Origin: Amphirosellinia nigrospora
Taxonomy: Eukaryota > Ascomycota > Sordariomycetes > Xylariales > Xylariaceae
DNA length: 64,000 nucleotides
NCBI GenBank assembly: GCA_004123355.1
Contig: SCHM01000002.1
Span: 4,685,569 to 4,749,568, forward strand
Direction: 5' to 3'
Shown one piece after another: positions 48,424 through 62,400 of the stretch (positions are counted from its first letter, which is position 1; each line of letters opens with the position of its first letter). The notes under the pieces were generated by a model. The model was not told the origin of the DNA and did no database searches. It saw only the letters and a program-made list of their open reading frames with translations. The position numbers were made by a program, and so were the translations under genes.

Positions 48424-51400
48424 TAATAAAGCTTTTAAAAGGTTTGTATTACTAGTAGCTTTTTTGCGCGGAATATAAAAAAAACCACTTAGCAATATTT
48501 ATATTTAAATAAATAGCTAGTATATTACTAGTTAGAAAATCTATTATTAGATTTATTATATAAATTTAATAATAGATTTTTTTTTTTAATTAAGCTTTAT
48601 TTTATAATTTATAATATTTTTTTTAAAATAGTATTTTATTATATAGTTTTATTATAAATATTAAACTATATTAAAAACTATTTATTTTTAAATTTTTTTA
48701 GCAATAATTAACGCGTAATTTATATATATTTATTAATTAAAGCAAATATTATATTTTAACGTTAATTTATTTTATATTTTTATTTTTATATTTTTTGCGA
48801 AGCTTTTAAATAAGCTAATTATTTAGCTTTAAAAAAAGTTTAATAAAATATTTTTATATTTTAAATATACTAGTTTTTATAACGTAGCTAAAATTATTAT
48901 AAAATTATAAACGTTATAAATTTTTATTAATTAATCGTTTTAAATATTTTAGTTTTATTATAAAGTTTTTAAACGTTTTAGTTTATTATTAAAGTTTATA
49001 AATATATTAGTTTTATTATTAAAATATAATTATAAATTATATATATTTTATTTTATTTTTATTTACATATAGTTTATTTTATTTTTAAGTTATTATTTAT
49101 AATATTATATAAAAATAACGAATTATAAAACTAATATAATAATAATTTTTTTTTATATTTAGTTATTTATTAAATTAAACGTTAAATTTATTATTAGAAA
49201 TTTTTATTTAAAGTTATTTTTTTTTTAATTTTTAGTATAATAATTATTAAAATAACATTATTATTATTAATATATAGTTTTATTAAAAATGTTTATAAAT
49301 TGTTTAATAATATAATTTAAAAAGTTAAAATAAAATAAAAAAAAAAATTAACGTAAAAATAATAAAGCTAAATTAATATTAATAAAGCTTAATTAATAAT
49401 AATAAATTAAAAACTTATAAAATTTTCGTTTAAAAAATTAAATTAATATTTAAAATTTAATATAAAAACTATAAATATATTTTTAAATTAATAGCAAATA
49501 ATAATTTTAAGCAAAATTAAATTAAACTAAATATAAAAAGCTATAAAAAATATTAAATAATTAATAATAAATTTAATTTAATTATATAAATAAATTAAAA
49601 TTTTAGCGCTTTTATAAAGTTTTAAAAAAATTAATATTAATTTTTATTAATGTTTTATTTTTAACTATATTAAACTAGCAAGCTTTTTACGGTATAATAA
49701 TTAATTTTAATAATATAGCTATAAATAAAAAAAAACAATAATATATTTTTGTTTTTATTTCCGAATATAATAAACGTAACGATAATATTCTTGCCCCCGC
49801 TTTTTTTTTATTGCTTTAAAAATAAATATAAAAAATATAAAATATATTTTTTAATTAAAACAAATAATAATAATAATAGTAATAAAAATAGCAATAATAA
49901 AAACAATAACTTTAATAATAATTTAAATTTATTAAATAATAAAGCCGGCTTTAATAGTTATAGCTATAATAATAAACGTTATTATTATAAAACTTTGTTT
50001 TTAATTTTTATAATAAAAAATATTTATAAAATTAAACGTAAAAATATTAAAATTTTAAACTTTAATTAAAATAATTTAAAAATAAAAAAATCGTTATAAA
50101 TAAAAAAAACGTTATTTATATAAATATATATATATTTTTTAATATATTTAAACTATATATAAACTTAATAATATAAAATTATTAAATAATAACTAAATTT
50201 TAAAACTATTTAATTATTTTTTTAGTTTTACTTTTTTATAATAAAATAATAAAATTAAGCTTATTAATTATTATATTTAATAAAAAATAAGCTTAAGTTT
50301 AATATTTAAAAAAGCTAAAAAAACGTTTTAAAATATACTTTAAATATATTATAAAAAAGTTTTTTAAAAATAATTTTTTTTTATTCGATATAATATAAAA
50401 TAAAATATTTATTTATTTATTTAATATAACTATAATATATTTATAAAAATAAACTTTAGCGCGAAATAATTTTAATTATAAAATATTATAAAAAATATTT
50501 ATAACTAATAACTAAAATAATCGTTAATTATATTTATTTATTAAAAAAAAAAATATATTAAATAAAATATAAAAAAATCGATAAAATATAATAAATTAAA
50601 ATAAAAAATAAATATAAGTTTTTAAACGTTAAACTTTTTTATAACTATTTAAAAAATAATAATAAAAACTTTTAAAATTATATTTTAAATATAAATTATA
50701 AATATTTTAATTATTATTAATTAAAAAATAAATATTAATTTTATTATAAACGTTATTATTATTTTAATAATAAATATAATAAATAATATAATAATAATTA
50801 TAATAAAAATTATAGTTATTATAAAAAATAATAAAAAAAATGCTTATAAAAAAAAAATAATAATAAAAATAAAAAATAATAATAATTATAATAATAATTA
50901 AAACTATAGTTATAATTATAACTATAACTATAATTATAATTATATTATAATAATAATTATAAACGTTATTATAATAAAAAAATAATAATTATTATAATAT
51001 ATATTAATAATATATATTTAAATAAAAAAAATTTAAATATAATATTAATAAAAATATTATAATAATAATATTTTTATTATATATTTAGTTTAATTTTTTT
51101 ATTATAAATATTATAAAAAATATAAATTATTTAATATTTTCGTTTTATATATATAAAAATATAAATTATATATTTTATTAAAATATATAGTATATATTAA
51201 TACTTTTTTATTTATTGCTTTTAAATAATATATATATAAATATTATATTTAAATATTATTTTATAAAATAAACTTTTTTAATATTTAAACTAATATAAAT
51301 TAGCTAAAAAAATATAATTAAAAAGCAAAATATTTTAATAATAATTTATTATTTATAAAATAAATTAAAAAAATTTTAAATTAAAAATATTTATATTTAA

Positions 51401-54400
51401 AACGTTAATATAAATATATAATAAAGCTTTATATTTAAATTATATATATTTTTATTTTATATATACGTTTTATTAATTAGTTAAAACGTAAAATATATAC
51501 TAATTTAAATATAAATAAATTATAATTAATAATAATATTTAATATATTAAATATATAAAAAAAAATAAAAACTAAATAATTATTATTAAAAATAAATATA
51601 TAAAAATAATACGTTAAATTAAATTTAAGTTTTTTATTTAAAAAATTAATAAAATAAATATAAAAATAAAAATAAATAAAATAAAAAACTATAATTAAAT
51701 ATATTAATTAATAATAATTTTTTTTATTTTTATAAAATTATATTAATTATTTTAAAAATATTATTATTTTTTATAATTTTAATAATAATTAATTTTAAAG
51801 TTTTAATTTATAGTTATAAATATATATAAAAATTATTAATATATATTTATAATTATTATAGCTAATAAAAATATATATTTATAATTAAATATAAACTATT
51901 ATTTATTATTATAATTTTATTTTATAATAATATAAAAAATATAATAAATATTATATATAAATATAAAAATTTTTAAAATTATTTTAATTATTAATATTAA
52001 ATATTTTAATTAAAATAAATAAAAATATTAATTAAAATAAATTTATAAAATTATAATAATAGCGTATATATTAGCTTATAAAAATTAGCTATAAAAATTT
52101 TAACTATTATAATATTATTTTAGCAATATTATTAATTAAAATAATTAGTTTAAAATTTTTAGCTATTTTAAATTTATTTATTATTAAAATATTAAATTTA
52201 ATATAATATTAATTATTAAGCTATTATAATTAATATTAATAATAAATAATATTAAAAAAATTAATAAATTTTAAATTTTTTATAATAACGTTTAATAAAA
52301 CTAATAATTATATTATTAGTTTAACGTAAAAAATAATTTTTATTTTTAGCTATTAATATTATTAACGTTTAATTTTTAAATATTTTTTTTATTAATATAA
52401 TATATAATTTTAGTATAAATATTAAAATTATATTATTATTAAAAAAACTTTATATATTAATATTAAAAAAACTTTTTAAGTTTAAATTTTTAAAATATAT
52501 TTTATTTTAAATATTAAAAAGTTTATAAATTTTTTTAAAATATAATTAATAATAATATTTATATTTATATTAAAAAAACTTTTAAAATAATTAAATTTAT
52601 TAAAATTATTAAAGCTTATAATATTTAAATAAATAAAAATAAATTAATATTTTTAAAATAAAATAATTTAAAATTTTTTTTATTAATAATTAATAAAAAA
52701 TAAAATTAAATATAAAAGTTTATTTTTTTAATTAAAAAAATATAAAATTTTTTAATAAAACTTATAATAAATTTTATAAAATAAATTATATAATTTAAAT
52801 AAATAAAGCTATATTTTTATATATTTTATATTTATTATTTAAAAAAAAATTTATAATATAAATAAAAGCTAAATAGTTATTAATTTATAATAATTTAATA
52901 AAGTTATTATTTTAATAGTTATTTTTTTTTTTTATAAAATAAAATAATTAAAAGTTTTTATAAAAAAGCTTATATTATTTATATTAATATAATTAGTTTT
53001 TTTTATTAATTTTTAGTTTATTTTAATTATAAAAATAAATTTATTATTATTAATTTTTATAATATAAAATAATTTAATATTATATTAATAAAATATATAA
53101 ATTTTTTTAATTATATTTAAAATATATAAATAAATTTTTTCGTTTTTATTTTTATTTTTATTATTATTTTATTAATAATATTATTATTTTTTTTAATATA
53201 TTTAAAAAATATATATAATATTTAAATATTATTTTTAGTTTATTTTAATTAAAAAATATTATTATATTATTAAAAAAGTTTTTTATTAATTATTTTTTTA
53301 TTAAACTTTTAAATTTTATATTAATATTTTAAAAATATTTATTATTATTAAACGCGTATAAACGTTTAAATAGTTTATATTTTTTAAAAACTTTTAAGCT
53401 TTTAAATAATATTTTAATATAAATAAATTTTTTTATAATTTTTTTTTTATTATATATAATTAGCTATGCTTTTATAAAAACGTAAAATAGTTTTATTAGC
53501 TAAAAATTATTAAAAAAAAATAATAAATAATAACTTAAATTATTATAAATATTATATATAAATTATATATTATAATTTTATATTAGCTAAAATAGTTTTT
53601 TTTAATATTATTTAAAACGTTATTTATTTTAAAATTATATTTTATTATTATAATTTAAATTATATTTTATATTTATAAATTAATAAATATTTCGAATAAA
53701 GTTTTAATATTATAATTTTTTATATTAAACTAAATTTTAAATAAAAATTAAATAAATTTATATTTTTTATATAAATATAGTTAATTATATATTTAAATTA
53801 ATATTTATTATAAACTAAAACTAAATATAGCTTTTTTAAATAAAAAATAATATATTTTATATAAATTATAAAAAGCTTTATATAATAATTTATTTAAATA
53901 ATATTATATAATAATTTTAATAAATTATTTAATTATAAAAAATATTATTAATTAAACTTTATTAAATATTTTTATTATTAATAAAATAAATAATTAATTT
54001 ATTAATTTATTTATTTATTTATTATAATATAGCTTTTAAGTTTTTTATTTATTAAAACGTTTTAATTATATTTTAAATATATTAAATTAATTTATTATAA
54101 TATAAAATATTATTAATTTAAAAAATAAATTAAAATAATTATAAAAACTTATAATATTAAACTTTATATAAAATATAATAAAATATATTATAAAAATAAT
54201 AATAAATAACGCGTTTAAATATAATTTTAAGCTAAAATATAAAATAAACTTTTATTATAAAAAATTTTAAATAAATTTTACTAGAACTAATTTTATAAAC
54301 TATATAATAATAAAAACGTTATTATTTTTTTTAAAGCTAAATATTTATTTTTTTATTATAAATAGTTTAATTTATAATAAATAAAAAAATTAAACGATTT

Positions 54401-56290
54401 TATATTTTATATATAATATATAAATAAATATTATATATTATATATAATAAAAAATATTATTTTAAACTTAATTAAATAATAAAAGCTTTAAAATTATATT
54501 TAATTTATAAAAAATTATAATATATTAAAAAATATTATAAATATTATTTAAAATATAATATTAATTATAATAATATAAAAACTAATAAATAATTTATATT
54601 TAATTAAACTTTATATTTTAATATAAATAATTATAATTAATTTTATTTTATTATTATTTTTAGTTAAATTATAAATATTTTATAATAGTTAAAAAATTAT
54701 AATATATATAATTATATAATATAGTTTTTTATTATATATTTAAATAAACGTTTATAATTTTTAATATAATATATTATTAAAAACTAAATAATAGTTTTAA
54801 TTAAATAATTATTTTTAAATAATTAAAATATTTTTAAAAGAATTATTTTAATTATAATTATAAGTTTATTTTTAATTTTTAAAAAAGCATATAAAAATAC
54901 TAAATATTAAATTATTAATAATTATTATATATTATTTATAAAAAAATAATTTATTTAAAAAAAAAACTAAATAATTAAAATTATAATATATTTTTATAAT
55001 TATATATATTTTAAATTAAACTAGCTTAATATAATTTTTATTTTATAATAAAACTTTAATTTTATATTTTTATAAGCTATATAATTTATTTTATATAAAT
55101 AATTATTTAAGTTTAAATTTTTTAGTTTTTTCGATTTATTTATAAGTTAAATAAATATATAAACTTTAAAAATTTAAAGTTTTTATATAATTATTTATAA
55201 TAAAATACTAAATTAGCTATAAATTTCGTTATTATTATAATAAAAAATATTTTAATAATAAATATTAAATATTAAAATTTAAACTAAATAATAAAGTTTT
55301 TTTTATTTATATAATAGTTATTATTTATTTAACGAGCTTTTTAAAAAATATTTATAATAATATATTAAACTTTAAATTATTAAATATAAAATTAATAATT
55401 TAGCTTACGAACTAGATTTTTTTAAATATTATTATATATATTTTATTATTTTTATTATATATGTTATAACTATATAAAAATAATAAAAACTTTTTAAACG
55501 AATATATTATTATTAAAATTTATCGAAATTAATTAAAATTTTAATAATAATAATAAAAATAATATATATAAAATAAAATTATATTTAAATATTATTTTAA
55601 TTAAAAAAAAATAATTTTAATTATTTAATTAAATAAAAAAATAAAAATATAAATATAACCGTTAATATTTAAAATATTATTTTTAATACTTATAAAACTT
55701 ATTAACGAATATTAGTTTAAATATAGTTTTTACTTTATATTATTAAAAAAAAAAAAATAGCTTTTTATAAAGCTGCTACTTATATTTAAACTTAATAAAC
55801 GCTTTTATAAAAAGCTACGTAAAATAACTAAAGCTTTTACTTTAATATTAACCTTGGCCGAGGTTTTTACTATTGTTACCCTAGCACTTAATATAGCTAT
55901 AGTTGATTTTACGCCCGCTAAGTTTTTTTTTCGGCGAAGTTTTAAGTTATAGCTTATAAATAAAATAATAAAAAAAATAAAATAAACAATAATATTATTT
56001 AATATTATATAAAAAAAATTATAATATATATAGTTTAGCTAAATTAATTTATTAAAGTTAATAAAAACTTTTTTATACCTTAGTATTTTAATAAAGCTTT
56101 TAAAAAGTTTATATTATTAGTAGTTTTTTTATATAAAATATAAAAAAAACTATTTAATAATACTTATATTTAAATAAATAGCTAGTATATTATTAGTTAA
56201 AGAATTTATTATTAAATTTACTATATAAATTTAATAATAGATTTTTTCTTTTAATTAAGCTTTATTTTATAACTTATAATATTTTTTTTA
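48424..56290 (+). mobile_element. Fossil LTR retrotransposon (inner element)
   Basis: Direct repeats of about 200 bases (48424-~48624 and 56088-~56290) share ATAAAGCTTTTAAAA, AAATAAATAGCTAGTATATTA and TTTAATAATAGATTTTTT. Total length of about 7.9 kb fits a full-length LTR retrotransposon, more often Gypsy-like at this size. It lies inside the outer element, so it inserted later. The interior is AT-only with no readable proteins; it is a fossil broken throughout. Confidence 0.6.
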
Positions 56291-57445
56291 ATATTTTAAA
56301 TTTTTATTATATTATAAAAAAATCTAGTTTATTTAATAAATAGTTTATTTTTTAAAACTATTTTTTTTTAAAATTAATATAATTTTTTATATTAAAATTA
56401 AGTTTATATTAATTTTTATTAGTTTAATTAATTATACGTTTTTAAATATATTATAAGCTTTTTTTAATTAATTTAATAAATTATATTATTTTTTTATTTT
56501 TTTTTTTATATTTATTTAAATTGTTTTTTTTTTTTTTAAAAAACTTTTATAGTTTTTTATTTATAGTTTAATTTTTTTAGTTAAAATTAAATAATATTAA
56601 AAATATATTTTAATTTTATAAAATAATAATTTTATTAAAATATAAAAATTAAAATTTAAATATAATTTATTATAAATATATTTTTAAATTAATTATTTTA
56701 ATAATAATTTATATATAATTATAATTTTTAATTAATATATTTATTTATAATTTTTATTATTTTATAATTTTATAATATTTTATAATAATTAATATATATT
56801 TTATATTTATTAGTTTATATAGTTTATTTATAAAAATAAAAATAAACTAAAATTTATAATTTAATATTATAGTTATAAATATTTTAAAAAGTTAAAAAAG
56901 TTTTTTATAATATATTTTAATAATATTTTTTACGGTTATTTTTATAACTAAAAGCTTTTTAATTTAAAGGCAAAAATGTTTAAGTTTTTAAAAATTATAT
57001 ATTTAAATTAATAAATAAATTATAGTTACTAGTTATATTAGTTTGCTTTTTTTATTAAGTTATATATAATAAAACTTATTATTTTATTTTAATTTATTAA
57101 TTATAATATTTTGTTTTTTTATATAATTATATAATTATATTATAAAAATATTTAACTATTTTGTTAATAGTAATAATAAATTTGCTTATAAATATAAACG
57201 TTAATATATAGTATTTTTTATATATTTATTTTATTAATAATAATAATATACGCTAAAGTTATATTATTATTTTATAATTAAATTATAATTTTAAGCTATA
57301 AAATAAAATTAAAAAATTAAATATTATAACGAATAATTAATTTTTATTTTAAATAAAAAAACTTATTATAATATTAAGATTTTTAAAATAATTTTTAACC
57401 TAAATAAATTAAAAAAGTTCTCTAGTAAATATAAATTATTATTTT

Positions 57446-57560
57446 AAATTTTAAATATAATTATAAACTATTTTAATTTTAAATATGATTATAAATTATT
57501 TTTAATTTTAAATATAATTATAAGCTATTTTTAATTTTAAATATAATTATAAATTTTATA
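57446..57560 (+). repeat. Tandem repeat, about 4 copies of a 32-base unit
   Basis: The core AATTTTAAATATAATTATAA recurs about four times with spacing of about 32 bases, small differences being single-base. It lies between the inner element and the right outer LTR. Confidence 0.7.
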
Positions 57561-58788
57561 TTTTAAATAACGGCGCTATTATAAAATATATTAATTTTTA
57601 TAACGTATTAAATTTTTATTTTTTCGAAAAAAGCTTAAGTTTACCAATAAATCTAAAAAAAACTTTATAAGCTAGCTAAAACGTTTAAAAAAAAAAACTT
57701 AAAAACTTAAAAAATATATTTATTATAATTAATTTAAAGCTTTAAAGTTTTTAAAAACTTAAAAACTATATTTAAAATATTATAATAAAAAGCAAAAAAA
57801 TAAATAAAAAAATTATAAATAAATATTTTATAAAAAATACTATTATTTTATTATATTAATATAATAGTTAATTTTATAATAATTATAGTTTTTTTAAAAA
57901 ATAGTTTAATAAAAATTATATTTAAATAAAATTTAATAATAATATTAATTTATAATTTAAAAATAATAAATATTTAAATTAATATTAAATTAAAAAAATA
58001 AAAAATAAAATTTATAAATATAATTAAATAAATAATATTAAATAATTATATTTAATATAATATATAATTATTAAATAATTAAGTTTAATAAAAATATAAT
58101 TATTAAATAATTAAATTTAATATAAAATTAAATTTAGTATAATTTATAATAAAAAAAATTAAAAATAAAACTTTATAATTTATTTATATTATATTATTAT
58201 TTTTAATATAAATATTTAATTTTAAATTATTTTATTAAATTTATAATTATTTATATAATAAAAATAAATACTAAAAACTAAATATATATAATAATAAATA
58301 AAAATAAAAAAGTTTTTAATTTAAATAAAAAATTTTTTATTTAAAATATAAAAATAAAAAATTTTTTATCGATAAAAAAACTTTTTTTTTATTTAGTTAT
58401 ACTTTTTTTAAAACTTAAACATATAAAATATAATTTATATTTATTTATTTAAATAGTTTATTATATTAATATATTATATATTTATATTTATTTTTAAATA
58501 TTATTTAAAATTAATAATAAAATATATTATATATATTTAAATATTAAAAAAATATAAATTTATTAAAATTTTATTTTTAAATCTTTTAATAGGTTTATAT
58601 TTTATATAGTTTATTATATAATAATTATAATTTTATTTAATTTAAACTATTAATAATATTTAATAATTAATTTATATGTTTTATTTTTATTAAAATATAT
58701 AATAATATTTTATAATATATTTTTTAATAAAATATATTTTTAAATATAAAAAATTAAAAATAATTAAACGTTTATAAAATATAATTAA

Positions 58789-59077
58789 TGTTAAGTGGCT
58801 AAGGGGTACGATATTATATATAATAAAAAGTAAGATAAATATTTATATATATTGATTTATTTTTTTTAATTATTTATACAAAAGCTAGGTTTTTATGCGG
58901 AGAATTCTTTTATATAAAAAGAATTTTACTATAATATATTATACGATTAAATTAAGCAAATATATTAGTTTAATTTTATTATACAAATAATTAATACTAT
59001 AATTAATAATTAGCTATTATATATAGTTAATATTAATATATTAATTTTATATATAAATAATATTATAATTATAATAT
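58789..59077 (+). repeat. Outer element, right LTR
   Basis: Right copy of the outer direct repeat. It starts TGTTAAGTGGCTAAGGGG, which preserves the canonical TG start. Confidence 0.65.
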
Positions 59078-59415
59078 TAGTTTTTTTTTTTTAGTTATAA
59101 TATGTTTTTATACGATTATTTTATTTAATATAAAAAATTTAAACGTAAAAAAAATATTAAATATATTATAATAAATATATAAATAAAAAAGCGCTTAATA
59201 ATATATTAAATTATTATTTTTTTAAAATATTCGGTATTTATATAATTATATATAAAAAAAAGTTAATAAATATAAATAAAAAAGCTAATTTATATATAAT
59301 TATTATATATAATTTTTTGTTTAATTTATTTAAATATTTTAAAAAACTAAATAATATATTGTTTTTATGTTATTATTATTATATATAAGTTAAGTTATTT
59401 TTATATTATTTTTTG

Positions 59416-59454
59416 TTTTTTTTTTTTTTTTTTTTTTTTACGCGCGTATATTTA

Positions 59455-59495
<41 letters not shown>
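59416..59495 (+). repeat. Poly-T, then (TA)n microsatellite
   Basis: A run of 24 T, a short ACGCGCGTAT palindrome, then about 17 TA units from 59,461. Confidence 0.9.
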
Positions 59496-59498
<3 letters not shown>

Positions 59499-62400
59499 AT
59501 ATATATATTTTAATTAATTTTATAAATTTATATAATATTAAGTTTAATAATTATTATATAATAAATATAATTAATAGTAATATTATTATTATTATTGCTA
59601 TTATTATTATTATATATAAAGCTTTTTAAGTTTTTTTTAAATATTATATTAATAAATAGTTAAAGTAGAATTATTATTAGTATTAATAATAGCTATTATA
59701 AATTTGCTAATTTTATTAGGGTTTTTTGCCCGTGTTTTATGCTTTTTATTTTTAGTAATATTATATAATTTTAAAATTTTATATTTAAAAAATAATAACG
59801 CTATTAAAGTTTATAGTTTTTTTATTAAAAATTAAGCTTATAAAGTTTTATATTAACGTTATATATAAATATATATATATTTTTATTTATTTATTTTATA
59901 CGAATAATTTTTAATATATATTTTAATTAATTTGTTTTATTATATAATAAAATAAAAAAAGTATAATTGTTTTTATTTTTTTATCGATATTATTTTTTAA
60001 GTATTATTAATTATTATTTTTGCTAATATATAAACAAAGTTTATATGTTAAAAAAAATATTTTTATATAATTTTTATTTAAAATCGTAATTAAATTATTA
60101 TTTTATATTAAAATAGTTTATATAATAATTATATTAATTATTAAAATATTTTATTTAATTAATATTATATAGTGCTAAGTTTTTAAAGCAACGTTTATAG
60201 CGTTTATATATAATCGTATAATATTTATTGTTTTTTTATATATAGTTTAGGTTTAAAAAAAAAAAAAAGAATAAAAGATTAATTATACGTATTATTTTTC
60301 GGGGTATAAATTTTAATAGTTATTTTTGCTATAATTTTTTAACTTTTTATTATTTATATATAATATTTATTTTTTTAAATATTTATATATAATATATTGC
60401 TTTTATATATATTTAGCTGCTATTTATTATATAAGCGTATTTTTTATAGTTTTTTAATAAATATTTTAATTTATAAAATAGTTTATTCGTAAAAACTAAA
60501 GTTTTAATATTTAGTTTAATATATATTAATAAATATATTAGCTAAGTTGTTTTTATTATTAATTTATTATATTTTAAAATTTTTTTTTTTTTATATAATT
60601 TTAAAAAATATAATATTTATTATTAATTTTTTTTTTAAGTTATTTTTAGTTTAATTAAATAATTATATAACAATTTAAAATTTAAATATAAAAAATAATA
60701 TTAAAAATAAATTAAATATTTTTATAATTTTTTAAAATATTATATAAAAATAATAATATTATTAAAACTATTAATTATATTATAATTTATTAATTAAATA
60801 TTTTATATAATTTTTTATATTTGTTTAAATTTTAATATATAATATTGTTTTCGATTTTAAAATTTAAGTTTGCTATATTTTTCGTATAAGTTTTAATTAT
60901 AAATATAATAATAAATTTAAATTATAAAATTATATTTATATTATTTATAAATAATTTATTTGTAAAAATAAAAAGTTTTATATAATAAAAATTAAAAAAA
61001 TAAACATAAGCTTTTTTAATAAATTATTTTTTTATTATTTAATTTATTTATTTAATATTTTAATATTATATAATTATAGCTTAATAATTTAAGCTATAAT
61101 AATAAAATTATATATAGTTTTAAGTTATATATATTATTAATATATTTTTTTAGCTTATTAAAAAATATAAATTTAAACGAATTTTTTTATATAAAAGTTA
61201 ATTTTAATTAAATTTTTAGCTTAGTTTTTTTAAATTATTATAATATTTTATTTATACGAAAAAATTTTTTATTATTAAATTTAAATAAATATTTAAAAAT
61301 AAAATTTTTTTAAATTTTATACGAAATTTTATTTATTTAAGTTTTTTTTTTTTATATAATAAAAGTTTAATATAATAAAACTTAATATATTATTTGTTAT
61401 ATTTTAGTTATTTTAAATTTTAAATTATTATATATAATTAATAAATATAAATTATATATAAATATTTATATTTTAAGTTTTTTTTAATAATATTAATAAT
61501 ATATTTTAAACTAATATATTTAAATTTAACTAAGCTATATAAAAGTTATATAATATATAAATAGTTTTTAAAAAATATTTTTTTTTTAGCTTTAAAAATA
61601 AATAAATATAAATATCGCGTAATAGTTTATTTTTTAATTAAATATAAATTTAAATAATATTTTTAAATTCGTATAAAATTTTAAAGTTTTATATAAAAAT
61701 AAAACTAAATATTAAAATTAACCGTTAGTTTATTTATTAAATTATTAACGATTAAATTAAATAGTATTTTTTTTAATATTATTATATTTTATATAATAAG
61801 TTTAAACTTTTTATATAGTTTTATAGTTTTTTTTTTAATTTTTTATATAAAATAAAATTTAAAAATATATTTTTTTATAAATATTTAAGTTATATATAAT
61901 AAATTTAAAAATATTTTATATAATAAATTTATTAATTTTTATTATATTTAATTTTTTAAATAGTTTATTAAAATTATAATAATTTTATTTATATATAGTT
62001 TAATTATTAATTTAAAAGTTTATTTTTTTTTTTTTATTAAAAAATTTATAATATTTAATTATTATATAAAATATATTTAAATATTATATAATAATAAAGC
62101 TAAGTTTTTTTTTTAGCTAGTTATATTTTTTTTAATAATTATTAATTATATAAATTATATATTATTTTAATTTAAATTATTTATTTAAATATTTTTATAT
62201 AATAATATAGTTTAATTTATATATATTAAAATATATTAATTTATTAATTAAAGCTATAATATATTTAATTTTTAATTATTTTAATTTTATATAGTTTTTT
62301 TTATTTTATTTTTTTTTTTATATTAAAATTTTATTTTAAAAAAAAATATAAATATATTATATAAAAATAGTTTATTTTATTTATTAATCGTATAATTAAT

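Larger units (their letters stand above)
43783..59077 (+). mobile_element. Fossil LTR retrotransposon (outer element, nested insertions)
   Basis: Two direct repeats of about 285-295 bases (43783-~44067 and 58789-~59077) share GCTAAGGGGTACGATATTA and long matching tracts to the end, and lie in the same orientation. They look like the two LTRs of one element. Subtracting the two nested blocks leaves about 6.3 kb, normal for a Copia- or Gypsy-type element; the superfamily cannot be read. It is a fossil, heavily mutated throughout, with no coding frame left. It must be older than the insertions inside it. Confidence 0.6.

Noticed and set aside
49749-50069. 106-residue Asn-rich open frame in the AT tract
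   Set aside because: Its composition is fully explained by AAT/AAC-rich degraded repeat DNA inside a fossil element; no domain and no host context.
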